Below the pieces are notes generated by a model. It had not been told where the DNA came from. It made no database searches and was given only the letters and a program-made list of their open reading frames with translations. A DNA stretch of 64,000 bases from Salinivenus lutea (GTDB lineage Bacteria > Bacteroidota > Rhodothermia > Rhodothermales > Salinibacteraceae), in contig NCRC01000013.1 of assembly GCA_002894685.1 (NCBI GenBank), forward strand, positions 1 through 64,000. The letters are read 5' to 3'. A program made the position numbers and the translations under genes. Positions 1 through 8,540 of the stretch are shown here, piece by piece. The first letter of the stretch is position 1; the number at the start of each line of letters is the position of its first letter.

Positions 1-145
1 CGCCGCAGCCGCACGGAGAGCCACCACCAGACGCCCCCGCCGATTCCTCCGCGGGCGGACTCGGGGGCCTCGCCCTCAGCCTCCTGGGCGGCGCGCTGCT
101 CGGCGGCGGGGGCGTCTGGTGGTGGCTCTCCGTGCGGCTGCGGCG
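1..145. repeat. Perfect 42-bp inverted repeat at the left edge of the window
   Basis: Bases 1-42 are the exact reverse complement of bases 104-145, with a 61-bp spacer. The match starts at the first base of the window, so the repeat may continue to the left. It lies inside an open reading frame. A perfect 42-bp foldback in coding DNA is rare and is often a contig-end or amplification artefact, so the first 42 bases should be treated with caution. Confidence 0.9.
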
Positions 146-368
146 CGTCGAGGAGGAGCGGGCCGAGCTCCAGCGCGCGCTGCGCAGCGAGAAAAACAAG
201 GCGTTTCGGTCGGCCACCGGCACGGCCGCCGGGGCGTCCGACGACGCCGCCGAGGTGGAGCGCCTCCGCGAGGAAAACGCCGCCCTCCGCGACCGCAAGG
301 AGACGCTGGAGCAGCAGGTGGCCGAGATCAAGGAGCGGGTGCGCGCCCTGCGGGCGGCGGACGAGTAG
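3..368 (+). CDS. Partial membrane-anchored coiled-coil protein, 5' end missing
   Basis: The frame is open from the left edge and ends at TAG 366-368. The visible part is a Pro/Asp-rich linker, a Gly/Leu-rich transmembrane segment ending in three tryptophans (about bases 57-131), then a charged helix with heptad-like Glu/Arg/Leu spacing that predicts a coiled coil. A GTG at 132 could start a 78-residue product, but the in-frame membrane segment upstream argues for an earlier start outside the window. The family is not recognised. The N-terminal 14 or so residues lie in the perfect inverted repeat at 1-145 and may be artefactual. The layout (anchor plus coiled coil) would suit a BatD- or DUF-type envelope protein, but I cannot assign one. 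Confidence 0.5.
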   Translation, partial: PQPHGEPPPDAPADSSAGGLGGLALSLLGGALLGGGGVWWWLSVRLRRVEEERAELQRALRSEKNKAFRSATGTAAGASDDAAEVERLREENAALRDRKETLEQQVAEIKERVRALRAADE

Positions 369-494
369 CGGCGCCGCCGAACGGCCCGACGCTCCCCTGC
401 CTCCGGCCCGGCCCCGCCCGGAGGCCATTTTGAACAATAACGGCATCTCTTTTCCGCGGGTCCCGATCGGCGCCCGCGGCCGCCCGCACACGAC

Positions 495-503
495 TTATCC
501 ACA
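495..503 (+). promoter_or_regulatory. DnaA-box-like site 1 (TTATCCACA)
   Basis: Exact match to the classic high-affinity bacterial DnaA box. It is followed by GGGTGTACACAA, which contains the short palindrome TGTACA. It lies in non-coding DNA, 149 bp from a second identical box in the same orientation. Confidence 0.5.
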
Positions 504-643
504 GGGTGTACACAATGCGGCGCACGGAGAAACAATAACGGAGATCACGGCATCGGCCCTCGCGCCCGCAGCCAGCCGGGAAGACCCCTGGGGGATCTCT
601 GTTATTGTTCTCAGCTCGGGACGCCCGTCGGGCTCCGCAAAAG

Positions 644-652
644 TTATCCACA
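644..652 (+). promoter_or_regulatory. DnaA-box-like site 2 (TTATCCACA)
   Basis: Second exact TTATCCACA, same orientation as the site at 495-503. Function in replication initiation or DnaA-mediated regulation is inferred only from the consensus and clustering. Confidence 0.5.
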
Positions 653-824
653 ATCCCGTCCACACCCGCTCGCGGGCCGTTTCGGGCCCCGCCGGTCGGC
701 GCCGGTCCCGCGGGGGGTGCCGGAGGCGCGCCTCTGCGCCGGGGAGAACACGAGGGGCGCCCGCGATTTCACCGAGGCGGAGTCGCGGTCCGTTTCTGCT
801 TTTTCGTCCAGCCCCTCCACGCGC

Positions 825-1280
825 ATGGCGGCCTCTCGTCCCCACTACCTCCTGTCGGTGCTCGCCGGGGCGGGGGCCGGGCTGCTGCTCAGCGTCATCG
901 TGCGCGTCAACGCCACGCTCGGCGAGCGGGTGGGCGAGGTGGAGGCGACTGTCCTCGTCCACCTGGTGGGCACGGCCTTCGCGATCCTGCTCGTGCTGCC
1001 CCACCTCGGGCCGTCCTTCTGGGAGACGCTGTCGGAGCGGCCGTGGGGGGAGTTCTCGGGCGGCCTGTTGAGCGTGGCCATGGTGTGGGTGGCCAACGTG
1101 GCGGTGCCCGTCCTCGGCACGGCCCTCGCCGTGAGTCTGTTCGTGGCGGGCGACCTCTTTTTCTCGAGCGTGGCCGACCGGTCGGGGCGCTGGGGACTCG
1201 TCCGCGTGCGGCTCTCGCCCCGTCGCGTGCTGGGGCTTCTGCTCGCCTTCGCCGGCGTCCTTCTCGTGCACTGGGGCTAG
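825..1280 (+). CDS. YdcZ/DUF606-type small DMT-family membrane protein, first of a pair
   Basis: 151 residues, which is the usual size for the YdcZ-like branch of the drug/metabolite transporter superfamily. I chose ATG 825 because the frame upstream of it codes a polar stretch unlike the family. About four to five hydrophobic helices are visible. The signature features are an early 'VNATLGERVG' segment, a mid-protein His-Leu-Val-Gly-Thr segment, and a C-terminal 'RRVLGLLLAFAGVLLV' helix. The protein sits in the inner membrane; the substrate is unknown. A second related gene starts 14 bases after the stop, so the two probably form a heteromeric pair translated from one message. Confidence 0.75.
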   Translation: MAASRPHYLLSVLAGAGAGLLLSVIVRVNATLGERVGEVEATVLVHLVGTAFAILLVLPHLGPSFWETLSERPWGEFSGGLLSVAMVWVANVAVPVLGTALAVSLFVAGDLFFSSVADRSGRWGLVRVRLSPRRVLGLLLAFAGVLLVHWG

Positions 1281-1294
1281 CTACGGTTCCTCCC

Positions 1295-1759
1295 ATGCTG
1301 TTTTTCGCCCTTGCCTTTGCCAACGGCCTCCTGGCGGTCGCCTCCCGCGTCGTCAACGCCGCCCTGTCCGACCACGTGGGGAGCCTGCGCGGCTCGCTGG
1401 TGAACCACGCCGTGGGGGCCGTGGCGGTGGGGGGCCTGCTCCTGGCGGGCGTCGGGTCGGGCGCGATGGCGGCGGCCCTCGCGGTGCCGCCGATCTACTG
1501 GTCCGGCGGTGTGCTGGGCGTGCTGGTGGTGGCCGCCAGCAACTACGCGGTGCGCCACACGGGCGTGACGCTGTTCGCCGTCCTCCTCCTGGCCTTTCAG
1601 CTGGTCGGCTCGGCCCTGATCGACCACTTCGGCTGGCTCGGCCAGTCGCCCATTGCCCTCTCGTGGCCCCGCCTGCTCGGCCTCGTCTTCCTCATCGGCG
1701 GGGCCGTGCTCGTCGTCACCGACCGCGAAGCCATTGAGGACGACGCCTCCGACGTGTGA
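1295..1759 (+). CDS. YdcZ/DUF606-type small DMT-family membrane protein, second of a pair
   Basis: 154 residues starting at ATG 1295, with the same helix plan as the preceding gene: an N-terminal helix followed by Arg-Val-Val-Asn-Ala, a Val-Asn-His-Ala-Val-Gly segment, and the family-typical 'SALIDHFGWLG' and 'PRLLGLVFLIGGAVLVV' segments near the C terminus, then an acidic tail. It keeps the Asp-His-Phe-Gly motif that the upstream partner has replaced, so the two halves have diverged. Paired short DMT proteins usually assemble as heterodimers; that is inferred here from tandem arrangement and spacing. Substrate unknown. Confidence 0.75.
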   Translation: MLFFALAFANGLLAVASRVVNAALSDHVGSLRGSLVNHAVGAVAVGGLLLAGVGSGAMAAALAVPPIYWSGGVLGVLVVAASNYAVRHTGVTLFAVLLLAFQLVGSALIDHFGWLGQSPIALSWPRLLGLVFLIGGAVLVVTDREAIEDDASDV

Positions 1760-1904
1760 CGCCCTCGGCGCCGGGCCGCGTCTTCGGGAGAGGTCCCACG
1801 ACCGGTCCTGCACCTGCTACGCGGTCGCAGACAACACGTCCTCCCCCCAGACGATCACGGCCCTTTGCCGAGCCGCTGTTCCCCCCCCGGGTGCCCGGGG
1901 CCGT

Positions 1905-3695
1905 TCACTTTGTGGGCTGGTCCTCGTGGCTGACCTCCACGTCAAATGTGGAGCTCTGGCCCGCCCTGCTGTTGGAAATCAGTACATAGAAGGTGGTCGT
2001 CGAGTAGGCGGCCGTCGAATCGGGCAGTAGGGGCTCGCTGATCTGGGCGGACGCGCTTTGGGCCCCGCGGTCACGACACGACGTCGTGGGCGACTCGTGC
2101 CGAAAGTAGGCCTTCGCGAAGCTGTTGGAGGCGGAGGTGCTGGCCGACGCCTGTGCCGATACGCGGTTCGAACCGGTGTTTTGGAATTGCACCCCGACAA
2201 TCTGGGCCGAAAGCTCCTCCACCTCGATCGTGCGTGTCTTGGGGCTGTTTCGCTTCCCTGCGTCGTAGCTGATGTTTTTGAGCGACGCCACGGAGGAGTC
2301 GACCACACAGTTGGGGCTGAGTGCGCCCTTTCCTGTGAACCCATCCGTGACCCGCGACTCGAAGGCCTGGTTTGTAACCCACCCCCAGTGGGAATCCGCC
2401 ATCGAGTAGAGTGCATCCACCTTGTCCACGTTCGGCGTGTTGGTAGCATTCGACTGCGCCTGAAAGAGTGGATCCAGGGTCCCCGACGGGGTTGAATTGC
2501 GACTATTAATGAGGTAGACCCAAAAGTCCCGTGCGTTGTAGGACGATTTGTTGAGGGACTTGTCGATTGCGGTCAGTCCCAGGTTCGGGCGAACGGCGGG
2601 CGCACTCGCCCCCGAACTCGAGGGCTCCGTGATCTCTGCCGTGCCCTCGATGATCCAGTTCGACTGCGACTTTGTCCAGCTGATCGGCGCATAATTGAAC
2701 TGAATGGCGTGAAAGAACTCGTGCCGCGTGGTGCCCTCCGAGGGGTCTCCACTTCCGTTGTAGCACGTGATCGGGGTATTTGTCAGATAGAGGTATTTTC
2801 CCGCCGTGTCTCCCTTGCACCAGGCCGTTCCTTGTTTCTTGATCGTCCAGACGTACGTGCCGCTGAAGAGAGGGGTCTTGATGTCCGGCGAGCGGAAGCC
2901 CGGAACGTACTCGTCGTGGACGTCCTGCAGGTAGGCACGGACCGAGTCCTTCTCGTTGCTTCCACATCCGCTGCCGCTGAAGCCCTTGCACTTCACCTTG
3001 AACCCGTTTCCGTGCGAGAATGTCTGGGCCTCCGGGTCGCTGGAACCAAAGAAGTTCTGCGTCTTCTCCAGAAGCGTCTCTCCTTCTGTCCCTTCCATGG
3101 AGGGGGTCTGGTAGGAGTCGCTTTCTACCACCGTAAGCACAACGCCCTCTTCTACGAGGAACGGCGCCGGGACAACCAGCACGTCCTCCTCCGGCTCGTA
3201 GGCGCCTTGCAGGGTGTCCCAGCCGTAGGGAGGCGTGGTCGAGTCCGGCTCCGACACGAAGCGCCGAGGGACCCGCACCCCAAGGGCAATCTGTGATTTG
3301 TCCCTGTCGTCCGGCACGGGGAGTGCGTAATAGAGGGGCGGGGCCTGGCTCGCAAGATCAATCGAGCGATCTCCCGAAATTCGATGAAACGTTCCTGCGC
3401 CCTCTACGCCTTCAGGGAAGGGCGTCTCGCCCGTCGGGTTGGGGGCCTCCTGGCCGGTCACCGAGACGGGGTCCGACAGCGCCCCGCTTGATGCAATTAG
3501 TTGGGCATTCGACTCGGTCGTGGCTATGCCTCCGGGCTCAAGCATTTCGTCGGTCTCTGTGGACGACCCGGACCCGGAACTGTCGCAGCCAACCGCACCA
3601 AACGCGACCACGAGAAGGGCGAGGGCCAAAACGGGCGCCGTCTGCCGGTTAGAACCAGAGAGAAACGCCGTAGAGGATATATCAGAGAAGGACAT
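1905..3695 (-). CDS. Secreted lipoprotein with HExxH zinc-metalloprotease motif
   Basis: 596 residues. The N terminus has a polar lead, a hydrophobic stretch and a lipobox ending in Val-Gly-Cys (about residue 37), followed by a Ser/Gly-rich linker, so it should be a lipid-anchored envelope protein. The key motif is His-Glu-Phe-Phe-His at residues 325-329, preceded by Thr-Thr-Arg and followed by Ala-Ile-Gln-Phe-Asn. This resembles the zinc site of MXAN_6640-like putative surface metalloproteases. The middle region has several Cys (Cys-Lys-Gly...Cys-Gly) that may form disulfides. The C-terminal third looks like a beta-rich domain. It is convergent with the DMT pair and has a candidate promoter at 3834-3862. 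Catalytic activity is inferred from the motif only. Confidence 0.65.
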   Translation of the reverse strand: MSFSDISSTAFLSGSNRQTAPVLALALLVVAFGAVGCDSSGSGSSTETDEMLEPGGIATTESNAQLIASSGALSDPVSVTGQEAPNPTGETPFPEGVEGAGTFHRISGDRSIDLASQAPPLYYALPVPDDRDKSQIALGVRVPRRFVSEPDSTTPPYGWDTLQGAYEPEEDVLVVPAPFLVEEGVVLTVVESDSYQTPSMEGTEGETLLEKTQNFFGSSDPEAQTFSHGNGFKVKCKGFSGSGCGSNEKDSVRAYLQDVHDEYVPGFRSPDIKTPLFSGTYVWTIKKQGTAWCKGDTAGKYLYLTNTPITCYNGSGDPSEGTTRHEFFHAIQFNYAPISWTKSQSNWIIEGTAEITEPSSSGASAPAVRPNLGLTAIDKSLNKSSYNARDFWVYLINSRNSTPSGTLDPLFQAQSNATNTPNVDKVDALYSMADSHWGWVTNQAFESRVTDGFTGKGALSPNCVVDSSVASLKNISYDAGKRNSPKTRTIEVEELSAQIVGVQFQNTGSNRVSAQASASTSASNSFAKAYFRHESPTTSCRDRGAQSASAQISEPLLPDSTAAYSTTTFYVLISNSRAGQSSTFDVEVSHEDQPTK

Positions 3696-4428
3696 ATCGT
3701 ACAGACCATTGATGCAGTCGGAGGACGAGAAAGGGCAAGGGCGCTGAACGGACCTGCCCCCCGCAACGCCCTGGCACCAGGACTCTCAACACGAACGACA
3801 CATAAATGAATAATCTGTAACAAGTTGTGGGAATAAGTATTGGCCAGTAGGCCAGATGTCAAACTGTCGCCTCGCAGTGGGGAAGGGGAGCCCGAGCTCC
3901 GGTCGCCGCAGGCGATGAGAAGCCCCTCAACATCACGTTTGGCAAAGACGCGGCCCTGCGCGAATGACGTTCACGACAATGCGGGCGTCCTGTCGGAGCC
4001 CTCCACAGACGATCGGTCGTCCGGAAGCGACACGACTCCCATGCGTAGAGCCCCTAGAGGACTCCCTGGGGGTCGGGCTCCCGTGGGGCGGAGATGCCCC
4101 CGACCCGTCCGGGCTGACCATTGACTGGGACCACGAGGTCCACTCCTTGGCCGCTCTACTGCCTCGTGGGCATCTGAACACGCCGCCCCCCACACGCGAT
4201 CGGAGCCGGGAACCGTGCTGGTCTGGTTCAGGGATGATTCAACGCCTTGTATGTTGGACTCCGCTCCGGTTTGTCATTTTGGAGGGGTCAGCCGCCCCAG
4301 CCGAGCAGGGCGGTCTCGGTCATTGTCGGATGGAGGAAGAGCGGAGCGACGGGCGCAGTCCATCACGCCTTGGGGGACGAAGGGCGCCTCCCGGACGGAC
4401 CAGAGACGGTTCAATAGCGCCCTCCGTT
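3696..4428. other. 733-bp intergenic region between metalloprotease and GH3 gene
   Basis: No supported gene. The part near 3785-3862 is AT-rich and carries the candidate promoter for the leftward lipoprotein gene. A potential hairpin is formed by GGGTCGGG (4070-4077) and CCCGACCC (4099-4106). It has no T-tract. The rest shows nothing recognisable. Confidence 0.6.
3834..3862 (-). promoter_or_regulatory. Candidate sigma-70-like promoter for the metalloprotease lipoprotein
   Basis: On the minus strand TTGACA (3862-3857) is followed after a 17-bp spacer by TACTTA (3839-3834). The spacer contains an inverted repeat TGGCC-TACT-GGCCA, which could be an operator. The predicted transcript start is about 130 bases upstream of the ATG at 3695. 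Confidence 0.45.
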
Positions 4429-6759
4429 TTAGAAGCGGGGGAGCGACTCAAGCGGCACCTCGGTCGTCGGGCCCGTGAGGCGGAACGTGGTCGTCTGCAC
4501 GTCCGCCGAGCTCGTGCCCACGTGCACCCGAAAGTGCCCCGGCTCCACGATGCGCCGCATCCGCGGGCCGAAGAAGGCGAGGTCGTCCATGGTGAGGGCA
4601 AACCGCACCGTGCGCGTCTCGCCCGGCGCCAGCGTGACCCGCCGGGTGTCCCGCAGGGTTTTGACGCGGGGCGTGACGCTGGCGACCGAGTCCTCCACGT
4701 AGAGCTGCGCGACCTCCGTCCCGCGCCGGTCGCCCGTGTTGGTGAGGTCCACCGCCACGCGCACCGTGTCGTTGACCGTCACCGAGTCGGCGTGCACGCG
4801 GGGCGCACTGTACGAGAAGGTCGTGTAGCTGAGCCCGTGCCCGAACGGGTAGAGCGGCGTCCACGGCGTGTCGAGGTAGGTCGACTTGTAGTCCTGGCCC
4901 TTCACCGGCGGGCGGCCCGTGTTTTTCTCGTTGTAGAAGATGGGGATCTGGCCGGTCGTGCGGGGGAAGGTCATCGGCAGCTTGCCGCTCGGGGATACGT
5001 CGCCAAAGAGGACGTCGGCCACGGCGGGCCCGGCCTCGGTGCCCGGGTACCACGCCTCCAGGATGGCGGGCACCGCGGCGTCGAGCCCCGACAGCGCGAG
5101 GGGGCGGCCGTTCAGGAGGACGGCGGCGGTGGGCGTGCCCGACGCGGCCACGGCCTCGGCCAGCGCCGGCTGCGCGCCCGGCAGCTCGATGGAGGTGCGG
5201 CTGGCGGCCTCGCCGCTCATGTTGTACTCCTCGCCCAGCACCAGGACGGCCGCGTCGGCGTCCCGGGCGGCGGCCACGGCGTCGGACACGGCCGACGTGT
5301 CCGTGCTCGTGACGTCGGGCAGGCCGGGCACGTACTCCACGTCCACGTCGCGCGCGCGGAGCCCCTCCAGGAGCGAGACGGCGTCCTCGGCCCGCCCGGA
5401 GGCGGCCCACTCGCCCAGGATGGTCCGGTCGTCGTCGGCCAGGGGCCCGATCACGGCCACCGACCCGACGTCGTCGCCGAGCGGCAGCACGTCGTTTTCG
5501 TTTTTGAGCAGGACCATCGACTGGTGGGCCGCGGTGCGGGCCAGGTCGCGGTGGCGGTCCGAGAGGATCACCTCGTCCTCCCGCGCCTCGCTCCCGTAGC
5601 GGTACGGGTCCGCAAAGAGCCCGAGGTCCCACTTGGCGCGCAGGACGCGGCGGACGGCCTCGTTCACTTCTTCCTCGTAGAGCGCCCCGCTGCGCACGGC
5701 GGTGTCGAGCGTGTCGCCGTAGATGCCGCTCACCATGTCGACGTCGACGCCGGCCTCCAGGGCCTGCACGCCGGCCGCGCGGTCCGAGCCCGCGATGCCG
5801 TGCTGCCGCAGCTCCCAGACGGCGGTGTAGTCGCTCACGACGACGCCGTCCCAGCCCCAGTCGGTGCGCAGGAGCCCGTCGATCAGGCCGTCGTGGGCGT
5901 GCATGGGGACGCCGCCGATTTCGTTAAAGCCGGGCATCACGCTCCGGGCGCCCGCGTCAAGGGCCGCGTGGAAGGGGGGCAGGAAAATCTCGTGCAGCGT
6001 GCGCTCGGAGACGTCGACCGTGTGGTAGTCGCGCCCGGCCTGCGGGGCGCCGTAGCCCACGAAGTGCTTGGCCGTGGCCATCACGGTCGTGTCGGCGGCC
6101 AGGGCCTCCGACTGAAAGCCTTTCACCCGGGCCCGTGCCAGGACGCTGTTCAGGTAGGGGTCCTCGCCCTCGCCCTCCATGACGCGGCCCCAGCGCGGCT
6201 CGCGGCTGAGGTCGACCATCGGGGCGAAGGTCCAGTGCACGCCGCCGGCCGTGGCCTCGCGCGTGGCGGCCCGGGCCGTGCGCCGGGCGAGATCGGCGTT
6301 GAAGCTGCTCGCCTCGCCCAGCGGGATCGGAAAGATTGTGCGGTAGCCGTGCACCACGTCGTAGGCGAAGAGGAGCGGAATGCCGAGGCGCGACTCCTCG
6401 ACGGCGATCTCCTGCATCTCCCGCGTGGCCTCGGCCCCGTAGAGGCTCAGGAAGGACCCGACGCGCCCGGCCCGCACGTCTTCCTGGCGCCCGGCGGGCA
6501 CGCTGGGGCCGGTGTCGCTCCACTGGCTGGGGTACTGGGCCAGCTGGCCGAGCTTCTCCTCCAGCGTCATGAGCGAGAGGAGCGAGTCGACAAACGCGGT
6601 GCGGCCGTCCACCGCCTCGGCGAGGGCGACGGCCCGGGACGACTCGGCCGGCTGGGCGGCGGCGTGGGGGGCGGCGCCCAGGGCGACCGTGAGCAGGAGC
6701 GCGGCCCCCAGGGCACGCAGCGGACGGCGACGGGACAGAAGCGAGATCGGCAAACGCAT
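4429..6759 (-). CDS. Glycoside hydrolase family 3 beta-glucosidase, exported (PUL 1)
   Basis: 776 residues from ATG 6759, chosen because it places an Arg-rich n-region directly before the hydrophobic signal peptide ending Ala-His-Ala-Ala-Ala-Gln. The order is the N-terminal GH3 barrel, the alpha/beta sandwich domain, and a C-terminal fibronectin III-like domain. The catalytic nucleophile is Asp310 in Val-Val-Val-Ser-Asp-Tyr; Lys-His-Phe and Asp-Arg-Asp-Tyr-His motifs of the sugar site are present. It matches BglX-type periplasmic enzymes that release glucose from beta-linked oligosaccharides. It is last in the PUL 1 gene run. With the GH144-type gene upstream, a role in cleaving sophoro-oligosaccharides is likely, but specificity cannot be read from sequence alone. 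Confidence 0.9.
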   Translation of the reverse strand: MRLPISLLSRRRPLRALGAALLLTVALGAAPHAAAQPAESSRAVALAEAVDGRTAFVDSLLSLMTLEEKLGQLAQYPSQWSDTGPSVPAGRQEDVRAGRVGSFLSLYGAEATREMQEIAVEESRLGIPLLFAYDVVHGYRTIFPIPLGEASSFNADLARRTARAATREATAGGVHWTFAPMVDLSREPRWGRVMEGEGEDPYLNSVLARARVKGFQSEALAADTTVMATAKHFVGYGAPQAGRDYHTVDVSERTLHEIFLPPFHAALDAGARSVMPGFNEIGGVPMHAHDGLIDGLLRTDWGWDGVVVSDYTAVWELRQHGIAGSDRAAGVQALEAGVDVDMVSGIYGDTLDTAVRSGALYEEEVNEAVRRVLRAKWDLGLFADPYRYGSEAREDEVILSDRHRDLARTAAHQSMVLLKNENDVLPLGDDVGSVAVIGPLADDDRTILGEWAASGRAEDAVSLLEGLRARDVDVEYVPGLPDVTSTDTSAVSDAVAAARDADAAVLVLGEEYNMSGEAASRTSIELPGAQPALAEAVAASGTPTAAVLLNGRPLALSGLDAAVPAILEAWYPGTEAGPAVADVLFGDVSPSGKLPMTFPRTTGQIPIFYNEKNTGRPPVKGQDYKSTYLDTPWTPLYPFGHGLSYTTFSYSAPRVHADSVTVNDTVRVAVDLTNTGDRRGTEVAQLYVEDSVASVTPRVKTLRDTRRVTLAPGETRTVRFALTMDDLAFFGPRMRRIVEPGHFRVHVGTSSADVQTTTFRLTGPTTEVPLESLPRF

Positions 6760-6791
6760 ACGGGGGATCGGCAAGGAAACGGGTGGGTACA

Positions 6792-6827
6792 AAGGACGAG
6801 AGGCGTGTGAAGGACGAGAGGCGTGCG
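6792..6827. repeat. 18-bp tandem direct repeat upstream of the GH3 gene
   Basis: AAGGACGAGAGGCGTGTG (6792-6809) is repeated immediately as AAGGACGAGAGGCGTGCG (6810-6827), with one difference. It lies 33 bases upstream of the GH3 start, so it could be a regulator site or a slippage duplication. Confidence 0.7.
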
Positions 6828-6981
6828 AAGCGCGGACCCACCGGCCGCGTGCGTCGCGCCCCGCTGGACGGAGCCCATCCCACCGGGGGGAGCATCCCTC
6901 CGGTCGTCGGATCGGCTCTGGATTGCGTTCAGGGCAACGGGGTCGGGGGGGCCCAACGGGCGGTCGGTTTTGCTCGGGGGG

Positions 6982-8493
6982 TTAGTGGTCGGCGGCGTCG
7001 GCGGGGGCGTCTAGAGCGGCGGAGTGGGTGCGGCCGAAGCGGTCGGTGGCCTCCACGCGGAGGCGCCCGTGGTCGAGCGCGACGGGGGCGTAGAAGAGGT
7101 GCCCGGTGCGCGCCGGCTCGATCCAGGAAAAGCGGTCGGGCCGGTCGCCCTCGAACAAGTCGACGGCCCGCGGGTCGCGGCCCACGCGGCGGGCCATGCG
7201 CCCGCGCCGCACCCCGTCCTCGACCCACGTCACGGTCCACTCGGGGTCCCAGTCCCACACGTTGGCCCCAAACTCGTCGGGGGCCGTCTCGTCAGCCCCG
7301 CGCCCAAAGACGCGGATCTGGTGATCGGCGTCGTGCCCGGCGGCCTGGTAGCGCCACCGCAGGTCGGTGCCGTCCACCTCGTAAACCCCAAAGCCGCGAG
7401 GCGTTCCGTCCATGCAGAGGTCGGCGGTCCACCACGCCCCGCAGGCGGCCCCGTGGATGTGCTCGTGGACGCCCTTCCGCAGAACGTGTTCGTGCTCATG
7501 GGTGTGGCCCGACAGGAGGTGGGCGTCGTAGTCCGCCAGCAGGTCGTACAGGGCCGACCGGTTCGTGACCGACTCTGTGATTTCCGGGCGGGGGTCGCCC
7601 TCCCGAATTGAGAGGGTCGAGTAGGCCGGGATGTGCTGGAAGACGACCACGGGCCGCCCCGCCGCCACCCGCTCCAGGTCGGCCGCCAGCCAGGCCAGCT
7701 GCGCGTCGTCGACGTAGCCGAAGTACTCGTTCTGGTTCCAGAAGACGTCGTCGAGCACCACGTAGTGCACGGCCCCGCGGTCGAACGAGTAGTAGGTGGG
7801 GCCGAACTGCTCGCGGTACGTGGCGGCGGAGCGGTCGTCGGTGGGCGCGCCGTAGTCCATGTCGTGGTTGCCCAGCACCTGCAGAAAGGGCACGCCCATG
7901 CGCCGGACGGCGGCCTCGTACTGTGGGTAGAGCTCGGGGCTGTCGAACGTAATGTCGCCCCCGGTGACGCCAAAGACGGGCCGGTCGCCCAGGTCGTCAA
8001 TGGCGTCCCGCACGGCCGGCACGACCCCGGCCCGAAACTGCTCCATGTCGGCCTCGGTCTGCGTTTGCGGGTCGGCCAGAAAGACGAACGCGTGCTGCTC
8101 GTCGGAGCGGGGGAGCGGCTCCAGGTCGAACTGAACCTCCATCGGGCCGTCGTCGGCGGGCACGATGGGGCGGTAGAACCGGGCCGTGCCCGTCGGGCGC
8201 GTCGGCAGGCGGTAGCCGGACGGGACCGAGAGGTAGACGAACGGCTGGCGCGTGCTGGAGCGGAGCGTGAACGTGCCGTCCGCCGCCGTGTCCACGATGC
8301 GGCGCCCGTCGGTGACCGGGACGCCGCCGACGCCCTCGCCGCGGGCCCCCACCCGCCCCTCAATGCGCACCGCCTCGGCCGACGCGGACGCGCTGCCCAG
8401 GGTGAACGGCAGGCTGAGGGCCGCGCCGGTGCCGGCCATCCGGCGCAAAAACTGGCGGCGGCTTGGATCAAACGCGGACGACGAAGCGGGCAT
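6982..8493 (-). CDS. Tat-exported calcineurin-like metallophosphoesterase (PUL 1)
   Basis: 503 residues from ATG 8493. The N terminus has a twin-arginine signal (Ser-Arg-Arg-Gln-Phe-Leu-Arg-Arg, then a hydrophobic Ala/Leu stretch), so the protein should be exported folded. A short beta-sandwich domain (about residues 40-120, resembling the N-terminal domain of bacterial calcineurin-like proteins) comes first. The phosphoesterase core follows, with Leu-Ala-Asp-Pro-Gln, Gly-Gly-Asp-Ile, Gly-Asn-His-Asp and Ser-Gly-His-Thr-His metal-binding motifs. The C-terminal region resembles the calcineurin-associated C-terminal domain. The substrate is unknown. Its position between the GH144-type and GH3 genes suggests removal of a phosphate or phosphodiester from the imported glycan or from a substituent on it. 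Confidence 0.85.
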   Translation of the reverse strand: MPASSSAFDPSRRQFLRRMAGTGAALSLPFTLGSASASAEAVRIEGRVGARGEGVGGVPVTDGRRIVDTAADGTFTLRSSTRQPFVYLSVPSGYRLPTRPTGTARFYRPIVPADDGPMEVQFDLEPLPRSDEQHAFVFLADPQTQTEADMEQFRAGVVPAVRDAIDDLGDRPVFGVTGGDITFDSPELYPQYEAAVRRMGVPFLQVLGNHDMDYGAPTDDRSAATYREQFGPTYYSFDRGAVHYVVLDDVFWNQNEYFGYVDDAQLAWLAADLERVAAGRPVVVFQHIPAYSTLSIREGDPRPEITESVTNRSALYDLLADYDAHLLSGHTHEHEHVLRKGVHEHIHGAACGAWWTADLCMDGTPRGFGVYEVDGTDLRWRYQAAGHDADHQIRVFGRGADETAPDEFGANVWDWDPEWTVTWVEDGVRRGRMARRVGRDPRAVDLFEGDRPDRFSWIEPARTGHLFYAPVALDHGRLRVEATDRFGRTHSAALDAPADAADH

Positions 8494-8540
8494 GGGCACG
8501 GGCGGTGGTGAGAGAGATCCTGGAACCGGCGTAGGCGGGG

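Larger units (their letters stand above)
369..824. other. 456-bp intergenic region with DnaA-box-like sites and AACAATAAC repeats
   Basis: No convincing gene is seen. The stretch holds two perfect TTATCCACA 9-mers (495-503 and 644-652, same orientation) and three copies of AACAATAAC (433-441, 531-539, and inverted at 601-609). The second and third copies extend into an inverted repeat, with GGAGATC after one and AGAGATC after the other. These AT-rich words stand out in GC-rich DNA. It may be an origin-like or DnaA-regulated region, or a complex promoter region for the downstream transporter pair. Confidence 0.5.

Noticed and set aside
430-1071. Frame over the DnaA-box region and the DMT gene
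   Set aside because: The first half is non-coding sequence with DnaA-like boxes and the second half is out of frame with the DMT gene.
3964-6810. Long plus-strand open frame (948 codons) antisense to the GH3 gene
   Set aside because: It overlaps a clear GH3 enzyme on the other strand and has Arg/Gly/His-rich low-quality composition without domains; an artefact of high GC content.
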